This document shows positions 1-9,997 of a DNA stretch of 64,000 bases, piece by piece (positions within the stretch are counted from its first letter, which is position 1; every line of letters begins with the position of its first letter). The translations under genes and the position numbers were made by a program. The DNA is taken from positions 124,001 to 188,000 of the forward strand of contig CAVSRD010000007.1 of the NCBI GenBank assembly GCA_963730315.1. Direction: 5' to 3'. The notes beneath the pieces are model-generated. The model was not told where the DNA came from. It saw only the letters and a list, made by a program, of their open reading frames with translations, and searched no databases. Origin of the DNA: VRUE01 sp963730315 (GTDB lineage Bacteria > Actinomycetota > Thermoleophilia > Solirubrobacterales > 70-9).

Positions 1-851
1 GCAACGTAACCCAGATCGTCGACGAGACGCAGCAGACCAGCAAGAGCTTCTTCGACAAGCTCTCGAACCCGGGCAAGCTCTCGGTCACCGAGTTCGTCGC
101 CGAGGTCAACGCCGACCGCAGCGCGATGGACAACTACCTCGCCCGGGTCGAAGCGCTCGACACTCCAGGCGACATGGGAAACGCTCAGGGAACGCTCGAG
201 CTGGTCTACGAGCTGCGCGACGCGGCGATGACCAAGATCGCCGACAAGATGAGCACGGCACTGGGCGACGCGGGCTCGAAGAAGGCAACCGAAGCGATCG
301 CCAGGCAGATGCGGGTGCTGCTGGCGAGCGACGTCCTCTACAACACCGTCACGCGACCGGAGATCGACGGCGTGCTCGCCGACAACGGGATCGAAGGCGA
401 CAACGTGCCGAGAAGCGAATTCCTCCTCGAAGAAACCAAGTGGCTGGACGAAGGCGCGGTCAGCGCGGCGCTCCGCGCGGTCAGCGGCTCAACCGCCGGC
501 GCGACGCCCGGCGTCCACGGCCTCGGCCTGATCTCGACCAGCGTCAACGGCACCGAACTGAGCGCCGAAGGGCCGACCGCGGTCGCGGTCGAAGGGACGC
601 CGGAAGTCGAAGTGCAGGTTCAGAACCAGGGCGAATCGACCGAGAACGGCGTCACCGTCTCGGTCACCGTCGACGGCAACACCGTGCAGCAGGACATCAG
701 CAGCATCGGGGCCGGGGAAACGGCGGCGGTGACGATCCCCCTGACGCCCGCGCCGAAAGGCGAAGCGACCCTGGAAGTCGAAGCCGAACCGGTGCCGGGC
801 GAGCAGGTCTCCGAAAACAACGAAGCCACCTACACGGTCCAGTTCGAATAG
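1..851 (+). CDS. CARDB-domain protein, 5' end cut by window edge
   Basis: The reading frame is open from the first bases of the window (first full codon at 3), so the start lies to the left and at least 283 residues are present. The N-terminal part is charged and helical, with no membrane segment in the visible portion. The last 90 residues look like a CARDB-type Ig-like beta domain: repeated short strands, the phrase VQNQGESTENGVTVSVTVDG and a final NNEATYTV strand. CARDB domains are known as extracellular adhesion or scaffold modules, so an exported or membrane-anchored protein is inferred. Glutamate is coded mostly by GAA (about 24 GAA to 6 GAG by hand count), unlike pheA immediately downstream. 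The specific role is unknown. Confidence 0.7.
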   Translation, partial: NVTQIVDETQQTSKSFFDKLSNPGKLSVTEFVAEVNADRSAMDNYLARVEALDTPGDMGNAQGTLELVYELRDAAMTKIADKMSTALGDAGSKKATEAIARQMRVLLASDVLYNTVTRPEIDGVLADNGIEGDNVPRSEFLLEETKWLDEGAVSAALRAVSGSTAGATPGVHGLGLISTSVNGTELSAEGPTAVAVEGTPEVEVQVQNQGESTENGVTVSVTVDGNTVQQDISSIGAGETAAVTIPLTPAPKGEATLEVEAEPVPGEQVSENNEATYTVQFE

Positions 852-855
852 CGCG

Positions 856-1689
856 ATGCGGATCGCCTACCTCGGGCCGGCCGGGACCTTCACCGAAGAC
901 GCGCTGCGCGAGACGGCCCCGCAGGCCGACTTCGACGCGGTGCGCACTCCCACCGTCCATGACGCGATCCTCGCCGTCGAGCGCGGCGAGGCCGACCGGG
1001 CGCTGGTCCCGTTCGAGAACTCGATCGAGGGGTCGGTGCGGAGCACGCTCGACACGCTCGCCTTCGAGACCGAGACGGCGACGATCGTCGGCGAGCACGA
1101 CTTCCGGGTGCGCGCCCATCTGATCGTGCGCGAGCCGATCGAGCTGGCCGAGGTCTCAGCGGTGCTCTCCCACCCTCAGCCGCTCGCCCAGTGCGCCGGC
1201 TTCCTCCGCGAGCAGCTGCCGGGGGTCGAAAGGCGCAGCGTCAGCAGCACCGCCGAGGCGGTGCGCATGGTCGGCGAGTCGGTGCGGCCCTGGGCGGCGA
1301 TCGGCGCCCGCTCGGCGGCCGACCTATACGGCTGCGCGGTGCTGCGCGAGGGAATCGAGGACGAGGCCGACAACGTGACCCGCTTCGTCTGGATCGCCCC
1401 CGGCGGCGAGCCGCCGCCCGGCGGCGAGCCGTCCCGCACCTCGCTCGTCTTCTCCGAGCTGGGCGAGGACCACCCCGGCGCCCTGGTCGAGGCGCTGCGC
1501 GAGTTCTCCAGCCGCGGCGTAAACCTCTCCCGGATCGAGTCCCGGCCGCTGCGTCGCGGGCTCGGCCGCTACATGTTCTTCATCGACGCCGAAGGGTCGC
1601 TGAACGACCCGCCGGTCGCGGAGGCGATCGCGGCGCTGCGCGAGAAGGCGGAATCGGTGCGCATCCTCGGCTCCTACCCGACGGAGTAG
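856..1689 (+). CDS. pheA: Prephenate dehydratase
   Basis: This enzyme converts prephenate to phenylpyruvate in phenylalanine synthesis. The 277-residue protein starts with the family signature AYLGPAGTFTEDAL. It contains the conserved FENSIEGSV segment and the catalytic TRF motif (VTRF, about residue 175). An ACT regulatory domain follows from about residue 190, with the ESRP motif (SRIESRPLRRGLGRYMFFID), which usually confers phenylalanine feedback inhibition. The ATG lies 4 bp after the preceding stop, so cotranscription is possible although the neighbour is functionally unrelated. It is the monofunctional form, with no chorismate mutase domain fused. The length is normal. Confidence 0.96.
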   Translation: MRIAYLGPAGTFTEDALRETAPQADFDAVRTPTVHDAILAVERGEADRALVPFENSIEGSVRSTLDTLAFETETATIVGEHDFRVRAHLIVREPIELAEVSAVLSHPQPLAQCAGFLREQLPGVERRSVSSTAEAVRMVGESVRPWAAIGARSAADLYGCAVLREGIEDEADNVTRFVWIAPGGEPPPGGEPSRTSLVFSELGEDHPGALVEALREFSSRGVNLSRIESRPLRRGLGRYMFFIDAEGSLNDPPVAEAIAALREKAESVRILGSYPTE

Positions 1690-1725
1690 CACGGGAAGGG
1701 GGTGTGCGTAGAATTGCCGAGCAAG

Positions 1726-2232
1726 ATGGCACGCGTGCTCGTCTTGAACGCGACCTACGAGCCGATCAACGTCTGCACGTTGAGGCGGGCCGCCGTCCTG
1801 CTACTGAAGCAGAAAGCGGAACTGCTGGAGCGACGCGAGGGGGCGATCCACTCCGAGCACATGGCCCTGCACCGGCCCGACGTGATCCGCCTGGTCAGCT
1901 ACGTGCGGGTGCCGCGCGAGGCGCACCGCCGCAAGATCACGAGGCGCGCGGTGCTCGCCCGCGACGCCTGGACCTGCCAGTACTGCGGCTCAACCAAGTC
2001 GGGGCTGACGGTCGATCATGTGATCCCCCGCAGCCGCGGCGGCAAGTCGGTCTGGGAGAACATCGTCGCCGCCTGCGCAAGCTGCAACCGGCGCAAGGGC
2101 AATCGCCTACCCCGCGAGATCCAGATGCATCCGCAGAAGCGCCCCAAGGCGCCGGGACCGAGCATCTTCATCCAGGTCGCATCGCCGAGCATCCCACCCG
2201 CCTGGCAGCAGTACTTACCCGCGGTGGCTTAG
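1726..2232 (+). CDS. HNH endonuclease family protein
   Basis: A 168-residue protein with a central HNH nuclease fold: CQYCG at about residues 83-87, then VDHVIPRSRGG with the catalytic His, then NIVAACASCNRRKGN, giving a CxxC...CxxC zinc site. The N-terminus VLVLNATYEPINVCTLRRA is the conserved opening of a widespread actinobacterial HNH family, often called McrA-like although it is not a proven restriction enzyme. I chose the ATG at 1726 because that opening begins there; a GTG at 1702 in the same frame would add 8 unconserved residues. The gene converges on gyrA with only 2 bp between stop codons. Substrate and role are unknown. Confidence 0.88.
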   Translation: MARVLVLNATYEPINVCTLRRAAVLLLKQKAELLERREGAIHSEHMALHRPDVIRLVSYVRVPREAHRRKITRRAVLARDAWTCQYCGSTKSGLTVDHVIPRSRGGKSVWENIVAACASCNRRKGNRLPREIQMHPQKRPKAPGPSIFIQVASPSIPPAWQQYLPAVA

Positions 2233-2241
2233 ACCTAAGCC
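2226..2241. terminator. Inverted repeat between convergent HNH and gyrA genes
   Basis: The palindrome GGCTTAGACCTAAGCC overlaps the 3' ends of both convergent genes. It can form a 6-bp stem with a 4-nt loop in either transcript. There is no T-run on either side, so it is at best a weak bidirectional terminator. Confidence 0.3.
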
Positions 2242-4721
2242 GACTGGTCTAGCTGAGTCGACTCCTCGGACTCGACCACCAGCGCCACGGCGCTGACCCG
2301 GTCGTCGTCCTTGAGGTTCATCACGCGCACGCCCTGGGTCGGGCGGCCCATCAGCGAGATGCCGCCAGCCGAGGTGCGCTGCACCATCCCGTGCTGGGAG
2401 ATGAACAGCAGCTCCTGGTGCTCGCGGACGATCAGGGCGCCGGCCAGGCCGCCCTTCTTCTCGGTCAGCTTCGCGGTCAGGACGCCTTTCGTGCCGCGCC
2501 CCTTTACCGGGTACTCGGAGATCGACGTGCGCTTCCCGTAGCCGTTCTCGGTGACCACGAACAGCTCGGCGTCGTCGCGGGCGACGTCCATCGCTAGCAC
2601 CCGGTTCTCCTCTCCGTTCACCGCGGCGCTCACGTTCATCCCTTTGACACCGGAGGTGTCGCGCCCCATCGACCGCGCCTGCTCCTCGGAGAAGCGCACC
2701 GCGTGGCCCGACTTGGAGACCATCAGCAGGTCGTCCTCGCCCGAGGTGAGGCGGACCTGGACCAGCTCGTCGCCATCGCGGACCTTGATCGCGATGATCC
2801 CGTCGGCGCGGATCGGCGTGTTGTAGGAGAGGAACTCGGTCTTCTTGATCAGCCCCTTGGCGGTGGCGAAGGCGAGGTACTTGTTCTCCTTGAAGTCGCG
2901 GGTGGGGATCACCGCCATCACCCGCTCGCCATCGCGCAGCGGCAGCAGGTTGACCAGGGCACTGCCTTTCGAGGTGCGCGAGCCCTCCGGCAGCTCGTAG
3001 ACCTTGAGCCGGTAGACCTTGCCGCGGTTGGTGAAGAAGAGCAGGTAGTCGTGGGTCGAGCAGATGTGGAGGTGGGCGATGTAATCGTCCTCCTTGAGGT
3101 TCATTCCCATCACCCCGACCCCGCCGCGGTGCTGCTGGCGGTAGGTGGCGAGCGGCAGCCGCTTGACATACCCGGAGGCGGTCAGTGAGATCACCATCTG
3201 CTGGTCGGCGATCATGTCCTCGATCCCGACGTCGCCCTCGAAGTGGGCGATCTCGGTGCGGCGCTCGTCACCGTAGGAGCCGACGATCTCCGCCAGCTCC
3301 TCCTTGACCAGCCCGAGCACCCTCGCCTCGTCGCCGAGGATCGCCCGCAGCTCGCCGATCCGCTCGACCAGGTCGGCGTGCTCGGCCCGAACCTTGTCGG
3401 CTTCCAGCGCGGTGAGGCGCTGCAGGCGCATGTCGAGGATCGCCTGTGCCTGCTCGCGCGACAGCTCGAACTGCGAGATCAGGCCATCGCGGGCGGCGTC
3501 CGGGTCGGCCGAGCCGCGGATCAGCTTGATCACCGCGTCGAGGTTGTCGAGCGCGATCAGCAGCCCCTCGAGGATGTGGGCGCGCGCCTCGGCGCGGCGC
3601 AGTTCGTACTGGGTGCGACGCGTGACGACCTCGCGCTGGTGGTCGACGTAGTAGTTGACCAGCTCGAGCAGGCTGAGGGTGCGCGGAACTCCGTCGACCA
3701 GCGCCACCATGTTGATGCCGAAGCTGGTCTGCATCGCGGTTTTCTTGTAGAGGTTGTTGAGCACGACCTTGGCCGGCTGGCCGCCCCGCTTCAGCTCGAT
3801 CACCAGGCGCATCCCGGACCGGTCGGACTCGTCGCGCAGGTCGGAGATCCCTTCCAGCTTCTTCTCGCGGACCAGGTCGGCGATCTTCGAGACCAGGCCG
3901 TTGTCGCCGCCCTTCTTGACCATGAACGGCAGCTCGGTGATGACGACCGCGTCCTTTCCGCCCTTCAGCGGCTCGACGTGGGCGCGGGCGCGCACCTTGA
4001 CCGTGCCGCGCCCGGATGCGTAGGCGTCGCGGATCCCTTCGGCGCTCATGATCCCGCCGCCCGGGAAGTCGGGGCCCTTGACGTGCTCCATCAGCCCCGC
4101 CAAATCGATCCCGGGGTCGTCGATGTAGGCGTTGACCGCGGCCGCCACCTCGCGCAGGTTGTGGGGCGGGATGTTGGTCGCCATCCCGACCGCGATCCCG
4201 GCCGCGCCGTTGACCAGCAGGTTGGGGAAGCGGGCCGGCAGGATCAGCGGCTCCTGGGTCGATTCGTCGTAATTCGGCCCGAAGTCGACCGTGTCCGCGT
4301 CGATGTCGCGCAGCAGCTCGGTGGCGAGCCGGCCGAGGCGGGCCTCGGTGTAACGCATCGCCGCAGCCGGATCGTCGTCGATCGAGCCGAAGTTGCCCTG
4401 CCCGTCGACCAGCGTGTAGCGCAGCGAGAACTCCTGCGCCATCCGCACCAGCGTGTCGTAGATCGCCGTGTCGCCGTGCGGGTGGTATTTGCCCATCACC
4501 TCGCCGACGATGAAGGCGCACTTGCGGTAGGGCCGGGTGGGCTGCAGGCCGATGTCGTGCATCGCGTAGAGCACCCTGCGATGGACCGGCTTGAGGCCGT
4601 CGCGGACGTCCGGCAGCGCCCGCCCGACGATCACGCTCATCGCGTAGTCGAGGTACGACGAGCGCATCTCCTTCTCGAGCTCGCGCTCCTCGATCCTCCC
4701 GGTCAAAGCCTCGAGGGCCAT
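2235..4721 (-). CDS. gyrA: DNA gyrase subunit A
   Basis: This is the breakage-reunion subunit of DNA gyrase, which with GyrB introduces negative supercoils. The 828-residue protein has the winged-helix/tower core with the catalytic Tyr near residue 124 (AAAMRYTEARL). The quinolone-determining segment HPHGDTAIYD has Thr at the position equivalent to E. coli Ser83. The C-terminal beta-pinwheel starts near residue 500. The GyrA box needed for DNA wrapping is present but divergent: QHRGGVG near residue 530 against the consensus Q(R/K)RGG(R/K)G. The gene follows gyrB by 12 bp and is probably cotranscribed with it. GyrA rather than ParC is supported by the adjacency to gyrB and the GyrA-box remnant. 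Confidence 0.97.
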   Translation of the reverse strand: MALEALTGRIEERELEKEMRSSYLDYAMSVIVGRALPDVRDGLKPVHRRVLYAMHDIGLQPTRPYRKCAFIVGEVMGKYHPHGDTAIYDTLVRMAQEFSLRYTLVDGQGNFGSIDDDPAAAMRYTEARLGRLATELLRDIDADTVDFGPNYDESTQEPLILPARFPNLLVNGAAGIAVGMATNIPPHNLREVAAAVNAYIDDPGIDLAGLMEHVKGPDFPGGGIMSAEGIRDAYASGRGTVKVRARAHVEPLKGGKDAVVITELPFMVKKGGDNGLVSKIADLVREKKLEGISDLRDESDRSGMRLVIELKRGGQPAKVVLNNLYKKTAMQTSFGINMVALVDGVPRTLSLLELVNYYVDHQREVVTRRTQYELRRAEARAHILEGLLIALDNLDAVIKLIRGSADPDAARDGLISQFELSREQAQAILDMRLQRLTALEADKVRAEHADLVERIGELRAILGDEARVLGLVKEELAEIVGSYGDERRTEIAHFEGDVGIEDMIADQQMVISLTASGYVKRLPLATYRQQHRGGVGVMGMNLKEDDYIAHLHICSTHDYLLFFTNRGKVYRLKVYELPEGSRTSKGSALVNLLPLRDGERVMAVIPTRDFKENKYLAFATAKGLIKKTEFLSYNTPIRADGIIAIKVRDGDELVQVRLTSGEDDLLMVSKSGHAVRFSEEQARSMGRDTSGVKGMNVSAAVNGEENRVLAMDVARDDAELFVVTENGYGKRTSISEYPVKGRGTKGVLTAKLTEKKGGLAGALIVREHQELLFISQHGMVQRTSAGGISLMGRPTQGVRVMNLKDDDRVSAVALVVESEESTQLDQSA

Positions 4722-4733
4722 CAGGCGCCCACC

Positions 4734-7163
<2,430 letters not shown>

Positions 7164-7184
7164 TTAGTCCCTTCCGGATCTCAG

Positions 7185-7228
7185 AAAAAACCCCGACCCT
7201 TTGACGGCCTCGCCGTGCCGGGTCGGGG
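7185..7228 (-). terminator. Strong intrinsic terminator in the gyrB leader
   Basis: Read on the minus strand, a 9-bp GC stem (CCCCGACCC with GGGTCGGGG, arms at 7220-7228 and 7191-7199) encloses a nested ACGGC-GAG-GCCGT hairpin. A run of six T follows immediately (7190-7185). It is a textbook rho-independent terminator. It follows dciA by 100 bp and ends 21 nt before the gyrB start, so it either ends the dnaA-recF-dciA transcript or attenuates transcription into gyrB. Confidence 0.85.
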
Positions 7229-7285
7229 TGCAAACAGAAGTTGACATAAGGATACCAGTTCAGCCCCCTGGAAGACCTCGGGCCA

Positions 7286-7315
7286 AGAATAAAAATCCCT
7301 GCAAAACACGGACAA
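7286..7315 (-). promoter_or_regulatory. Candidate gyrB promoter upstream of the terminator
   Basis: On the minus strand, TTGTCC (7315-7310), an 18-nt spacer and TATTCT (7291-7286) resemble a sigma-70-type promoter. Transcription from here would begin near 7279 and run through the hairpin at 7185-7228 before reaching gyrB. No better promoter fits in the 21 nt between hairpin and start codon. The call rests on motif similarity only. Confidence 0.4.
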
Positions 7316-7328
7316 AATATGGCAGAGT

Positions 7329-7628
7329 TCAGGCGTCTTTGACACGAAAGCGCAGGCTCTGCGGCGCCTCGTCTCCGAGTCGGTCCCGGAGGCGGCCCAG
7401 AAGCTGCCCCTGCATCAAGTCCAGCTCCTCCGCCCAGACCGGGTCCGAGCACTCGACGACGACCGCACCCTCGCGCTCGGAGACCGGCTGTGCGGCGGCC
7501 GAGACCCGCTCCCCCACGGTCTCCGCCCAGGCCGCCTGCACCGCCGCGAGGCGCGTCTTCGGCGCCGCTCGCTCTAGCGCGGCGCGCAGTGCGTTCGAGG
7601 CCGGCCGGGGGACGCGGCGCCGGCTCAC
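7329..7628 (-). CDS. DUF721 / DciA-like protein
   Basis: A 99-residue protein of the DUF721 family, whose member DciA is the helicase loader or operator in bacteria without DnaC/DnaI. It shows the family pattern of an N-terminal helical stretch (ALERAAPKTRLAAVQAAWAETVG) followed by the KH-like core VVVECSDPVWAEELDLMQGQLLGRL. The GTG at 7628 overlaps the recF stop as GTGA, which indicates translational coupling; an upstream in-frame start at 7673 would overlap recF by 49 bp and is less likely. Its place between recF and gyrB is the usual actinobacterial one. Whether it acts as DciA here is inferred from the family. Confidence 0.82.
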   Translation of the reverse strand: MSRRRVPRPASNALRAALERAAPKTRLAAVQAAWAETVGERVSAAAQPVSEREGAVVVECSDPVWAEELDLMQGQLLGRLRDRLGDEAPQSLRFRVKDA

Positions 7629-8713
7629 GCCGCGGCTGCATGGGTTGCGATCGGCGGCACCCGCAGCAGGCACTCGAGCGCTCGCGACGGCACCGACCCC
7701 TCGACCGCGGCGGTGATCAGCGCCTGGCCACCGCCTGCCAGGCGCTCGACCAGGCGCTCGCGTCGCTCGCCGTCCAGCTCGCTCATCACGTCGTCGAGCA
7801 GCAGCAGCGGAGCGATGCGGCGTGCGGCGAGGAGTGCCTCCCGCTCGGAGAAGAGCAGCGCCAGGAGCGCCGCGCGCTGCTGGCCCTGCGAGCCGTAGCG
7901 ACGCAGGGGGCGCCCGGCAAGCGTGATCTTCAGCTCGTCGAGGTGTGGGCCCCAGGAGCTGCGGCCCAGCTTCAGGTCGGCCTCACGGCGCTCGCCGAGG
8001 CCGACCCGGATCTCCTCGCTCGAGCCGGCGGCACGCGGTGCGTACTCGATCTCCGCGCCACCCTCCAGCCCAAGCTCGCCTGCCGCCTCGGCGAACGGCT
8101 CGGCCAGCTCCGCGGCGGCCTCCGAGCGAGCCGCCGTCAAGGCGGCGGCCGACTCGGCTAGAGCCGTGTCCCACGCTTCCAGGTCGCCACCGCCCGAGCC
8201 CGCCGCGAGCCGCGCGATCAGCGCGTTGCGCTGGGCCAGCACCTGTCCGTAGCGCCGTCGCAGCCCGCCGCGAGCCGGCCAGCGAGCGGCCAGGTACCGG
8301 TCAAGGTGGGCGCGGCGCTCGGCCGGCGGCCCCTTGACCAGGGCGAGCCGGTCGGGGGAGAAGACCGCGACCGGAGGCCGGTGACGGGACACGGTCGCCG
8401 GGTCGGCTTGAGCGCCGTCGAGCAGGTGGCGGCGCCCCTCGCTGCGGCTGACCGAGGCAAGCAACCGGTGCTCGATCCCGTCCGCGGAGCGCACGGTTGC
8501 CGCCGCCCGGGCGAACGGCGCGCCGAAGGGAATCAGCTCGCGGCGGTCCGAGGTGCGAAACGACCGGCCGACGAGTGCGAAGTAGAGCGCCTCCAACAGA
8601 TTCGTCTTACCTGCCCCGTTGGGACCGACCAGGCTGACTATCTCCGGCCCCAGCTCGACCCGCACCTCGGTCAGGCTCCGTAGAGGGCTCGCTTCGACGG
8701 CGGTGACGAGCAC
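7625..8713 (-). CDS. recF: DNA replication and repair protein RecF
   Basis: An SMC-like ATPase that binds gapped DNA and, with RecO and RecR, loads RecA. The 362-residue protein has the Walker A motif GPNGAGKTN at about residues 30-38, the conserved EALYFALVGRSFRT segment just after it, and the Walker B/D-loop LLLLDDVMSELDGERRERL near residue 320. It lies 10 bp downstream of dnaN and overlaps the following DUF721 gene by 4 bp, so it belongs to the dnaA-dnaN-recF-dciA transcription unit. Length and motif order are normal. Confidence 0.95.
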   Translation of the reverse strand: MLVTAVEASPLRSLTEVRVELGPEIVSLVGPNGAGKTNLLEALYFALVGRSFRTSDRRELIPFGAPFARAAATVRSADGIEHRLLASVSRSEGRRHLLDGAQADPATVSRHRPPVAVFSPDRLALVKGPPAERRAHLDRYLAARWPARGGLRRRYGQVLAQRNALIARLAAGSGGGDLEAWDTALAESAAALTAARSEAAAELAEPFAEAAGELGLEGGAEIEYAPRAAGSSEEIRVGLGERREADLKLGRSSWGPHLDELKITLAGRPLRRYGSQGQQRAALLALLFSEREALLAARRIAPLLLLDDVMSELDGERRERLVERLAGGGQALITAAVEGSVPSRALECLLRVPPIATHAAAA

Positions 8714-8723
8714 CGGTCGCCGC

Positions 8724-9830
8724 TCAGACGTTGAGGCGGATCGGCATCACGAGGTAGCGGAAGTCTTCGCTGTCCACCGGCTGCAACAACCCCGGCCGCA
8801 GCGGCGAGATCAGCCGCAGCATCACCTCGTCGCCCTCGACACTTTCGATTCCGTCGCGGAGGAACTCCGGGTTGAAGCCGATCTCCAGCGGCTCGCCCTC
8901 GAACGCCGCGGGCATCGTCTCCTCCGCGTCGCCGACGTCGGGCGTCGACGCGGAGACCTTCAGCTCGCCCGGCGCAAAGGAGAGCCGCAGCGGAGCGTTG
9001 CGCTGCGCAAGCTGGCTGACCCGCCGCACCACCTCGAGCAAGTCGGATCGCGGCAAGCGGACGTCGTGCTCGTAGGACTCCGGCAGGAGCTGTCGAAAGT
9101 TCGGGAACTGCCCGTCGATCAACCTCGTGTTGAGGAGGACCGTTCCTACGCTGAACACAGCCTGGTTGGGCAGCAGACTGACCGCAACGTCCTCAGCGCC
9201 GGTCGAGGCGACGAGCCGCCCCAGCTCACGCAGGGCGCGGGCCGGGATGTTCGCCTCCAGCTCACCGCCGATCGTCCCCTCCAACCCGGTTCGCTTAACC
9301 GCGAGGCGGTAGGAGTCCGTCGCAACCATCGTCATCTCCTCGCCGGCCGCGCTGACCAGCACACCGGTGAGGACTGGACGCATGTCGTCGCGAGAAGCGG
9401 CGCGCGCGACCAGATCGACGGTCTCGGCCAAGGCCGTCGCGGGAATCCGCAACGGCTCCTCGCCCTGCTCCGGCAGCTTGGGGAAGTCCTCGACGGCGAG
9501 AACTCGAAGATGGAAATTGGAGCCGCCGCAGCGGATCTCCACGTCGCGCTCCGCCTCGCGCAACTCGATCTCCACCACGGCATCGCCCAGCGAGCGGGCC
9601 AGCTCGGAGAGCAAGCGCCCCGGCAGCAGAGCCGATCCGCCACTTTCCACCTCCGCCTCGAGCGCCGTGCGTAAGCCCATCTCTCCGTCGGTTGCCGCCA
9701 GAACGGCGCCCTGCTCGTTCACGGCCAACAGGACACCGGAGAGCCCCTGCGTCGCGGTACGGGTGGATACGGCCCGGGAGACGACCGAGAGCTTCGAGGC
9801 GAGCTCGTCACGTTTCGTGGTCAGCTTCAA
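8724..9830 (-). CDS. dnaN: DNA polymerase III sliding clamp (beta subunit)
   Basis: This is the ring-shaped processivity clamp of the replicative polymerase. From the chosen TTG at 9830 the protein is 368 residues and begins MKLTTKRDELASKLSVVSRA, which aligns with the normal first strand of the family (for example MKFTIQKDRL in Bacillus). The frame stays open to an ATG at 9899, but that would add 23 residues coded by the AT-rich, DnaA-box-containing spacer, so I reject it. The C-terminus LVMPIRLN carries the usual (M)P(M/I)R(L) ending. The gene lies between dnaA and recF. Confidence 0.94.
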   Translation of the reverse strand: MKLTTKRDELASKLSVVSRAVSTRTATQGLSGVLLAVNEQGAVLAATDGEMGLRTALEAEVESGGSALLPGRLLSELARSLGDAVVEIELREAERDVEIRCGGSNFHLRVLAVEDFPKLPEQGEEPLRIPATALAETVDLVARAASRDDMRPVLTGVLVSAAGEEMTMVATDSYRLAVKRTGLEGTIGGELEANIPARALRELGRLVASTGAEDVAVSLLPNQAVFSVGTVLLNTRLIDGQFPNFRQLLPESYEHDVRLPRSDLLEVVRRVSQLAQRNAPLRLSFAPGELKVSASTPDVGDAEETMPAAFEGEPLEIGFNPEFLRDGIESVEGDEVMLRLISPLRPGLLQPVDSEDFRYLVMPIRLNV

Positions 9831-9997
9831 ATGACTAATTCTTTCTTCAGTTGAATTAACGTCTGTGGAAACTGCCGAGATCATTGAGATTCGGCCCAAG
9901 CATGCGGATGGGAGGTTGTGGATGCGAGTGTGGGAAAGGGTCGATTCTTACACTCGCGTCGGTTGTCAGGCACGATCGGGGGAGGGGCTGTGGATTG
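9831..9997. other. Candidate chromosomal origin in the dnaA-dnaN spacer
   Basis: The 135-bp spacer and the last bases of dnaA contain four TGTGGa-type nonamers on the plus strand, each 7 of 9 matches to the DnaA box TGTGGATAA: 9864-9872, 9917-9925, 9929-9937 and 9989-9997. The stretch 9828-9865 is strikingly AT-rich for this genome and could be the unwinding element. In Streptomyces and Mycobacterium oriC lies between dnaA and dnaN, and gene direction diverges here between dnaA and rpmH. The spacer is much shorter than in Streptomyces, so it may be only part of the origin or a DnaA autoregulatory site. Confidence 0.5.
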
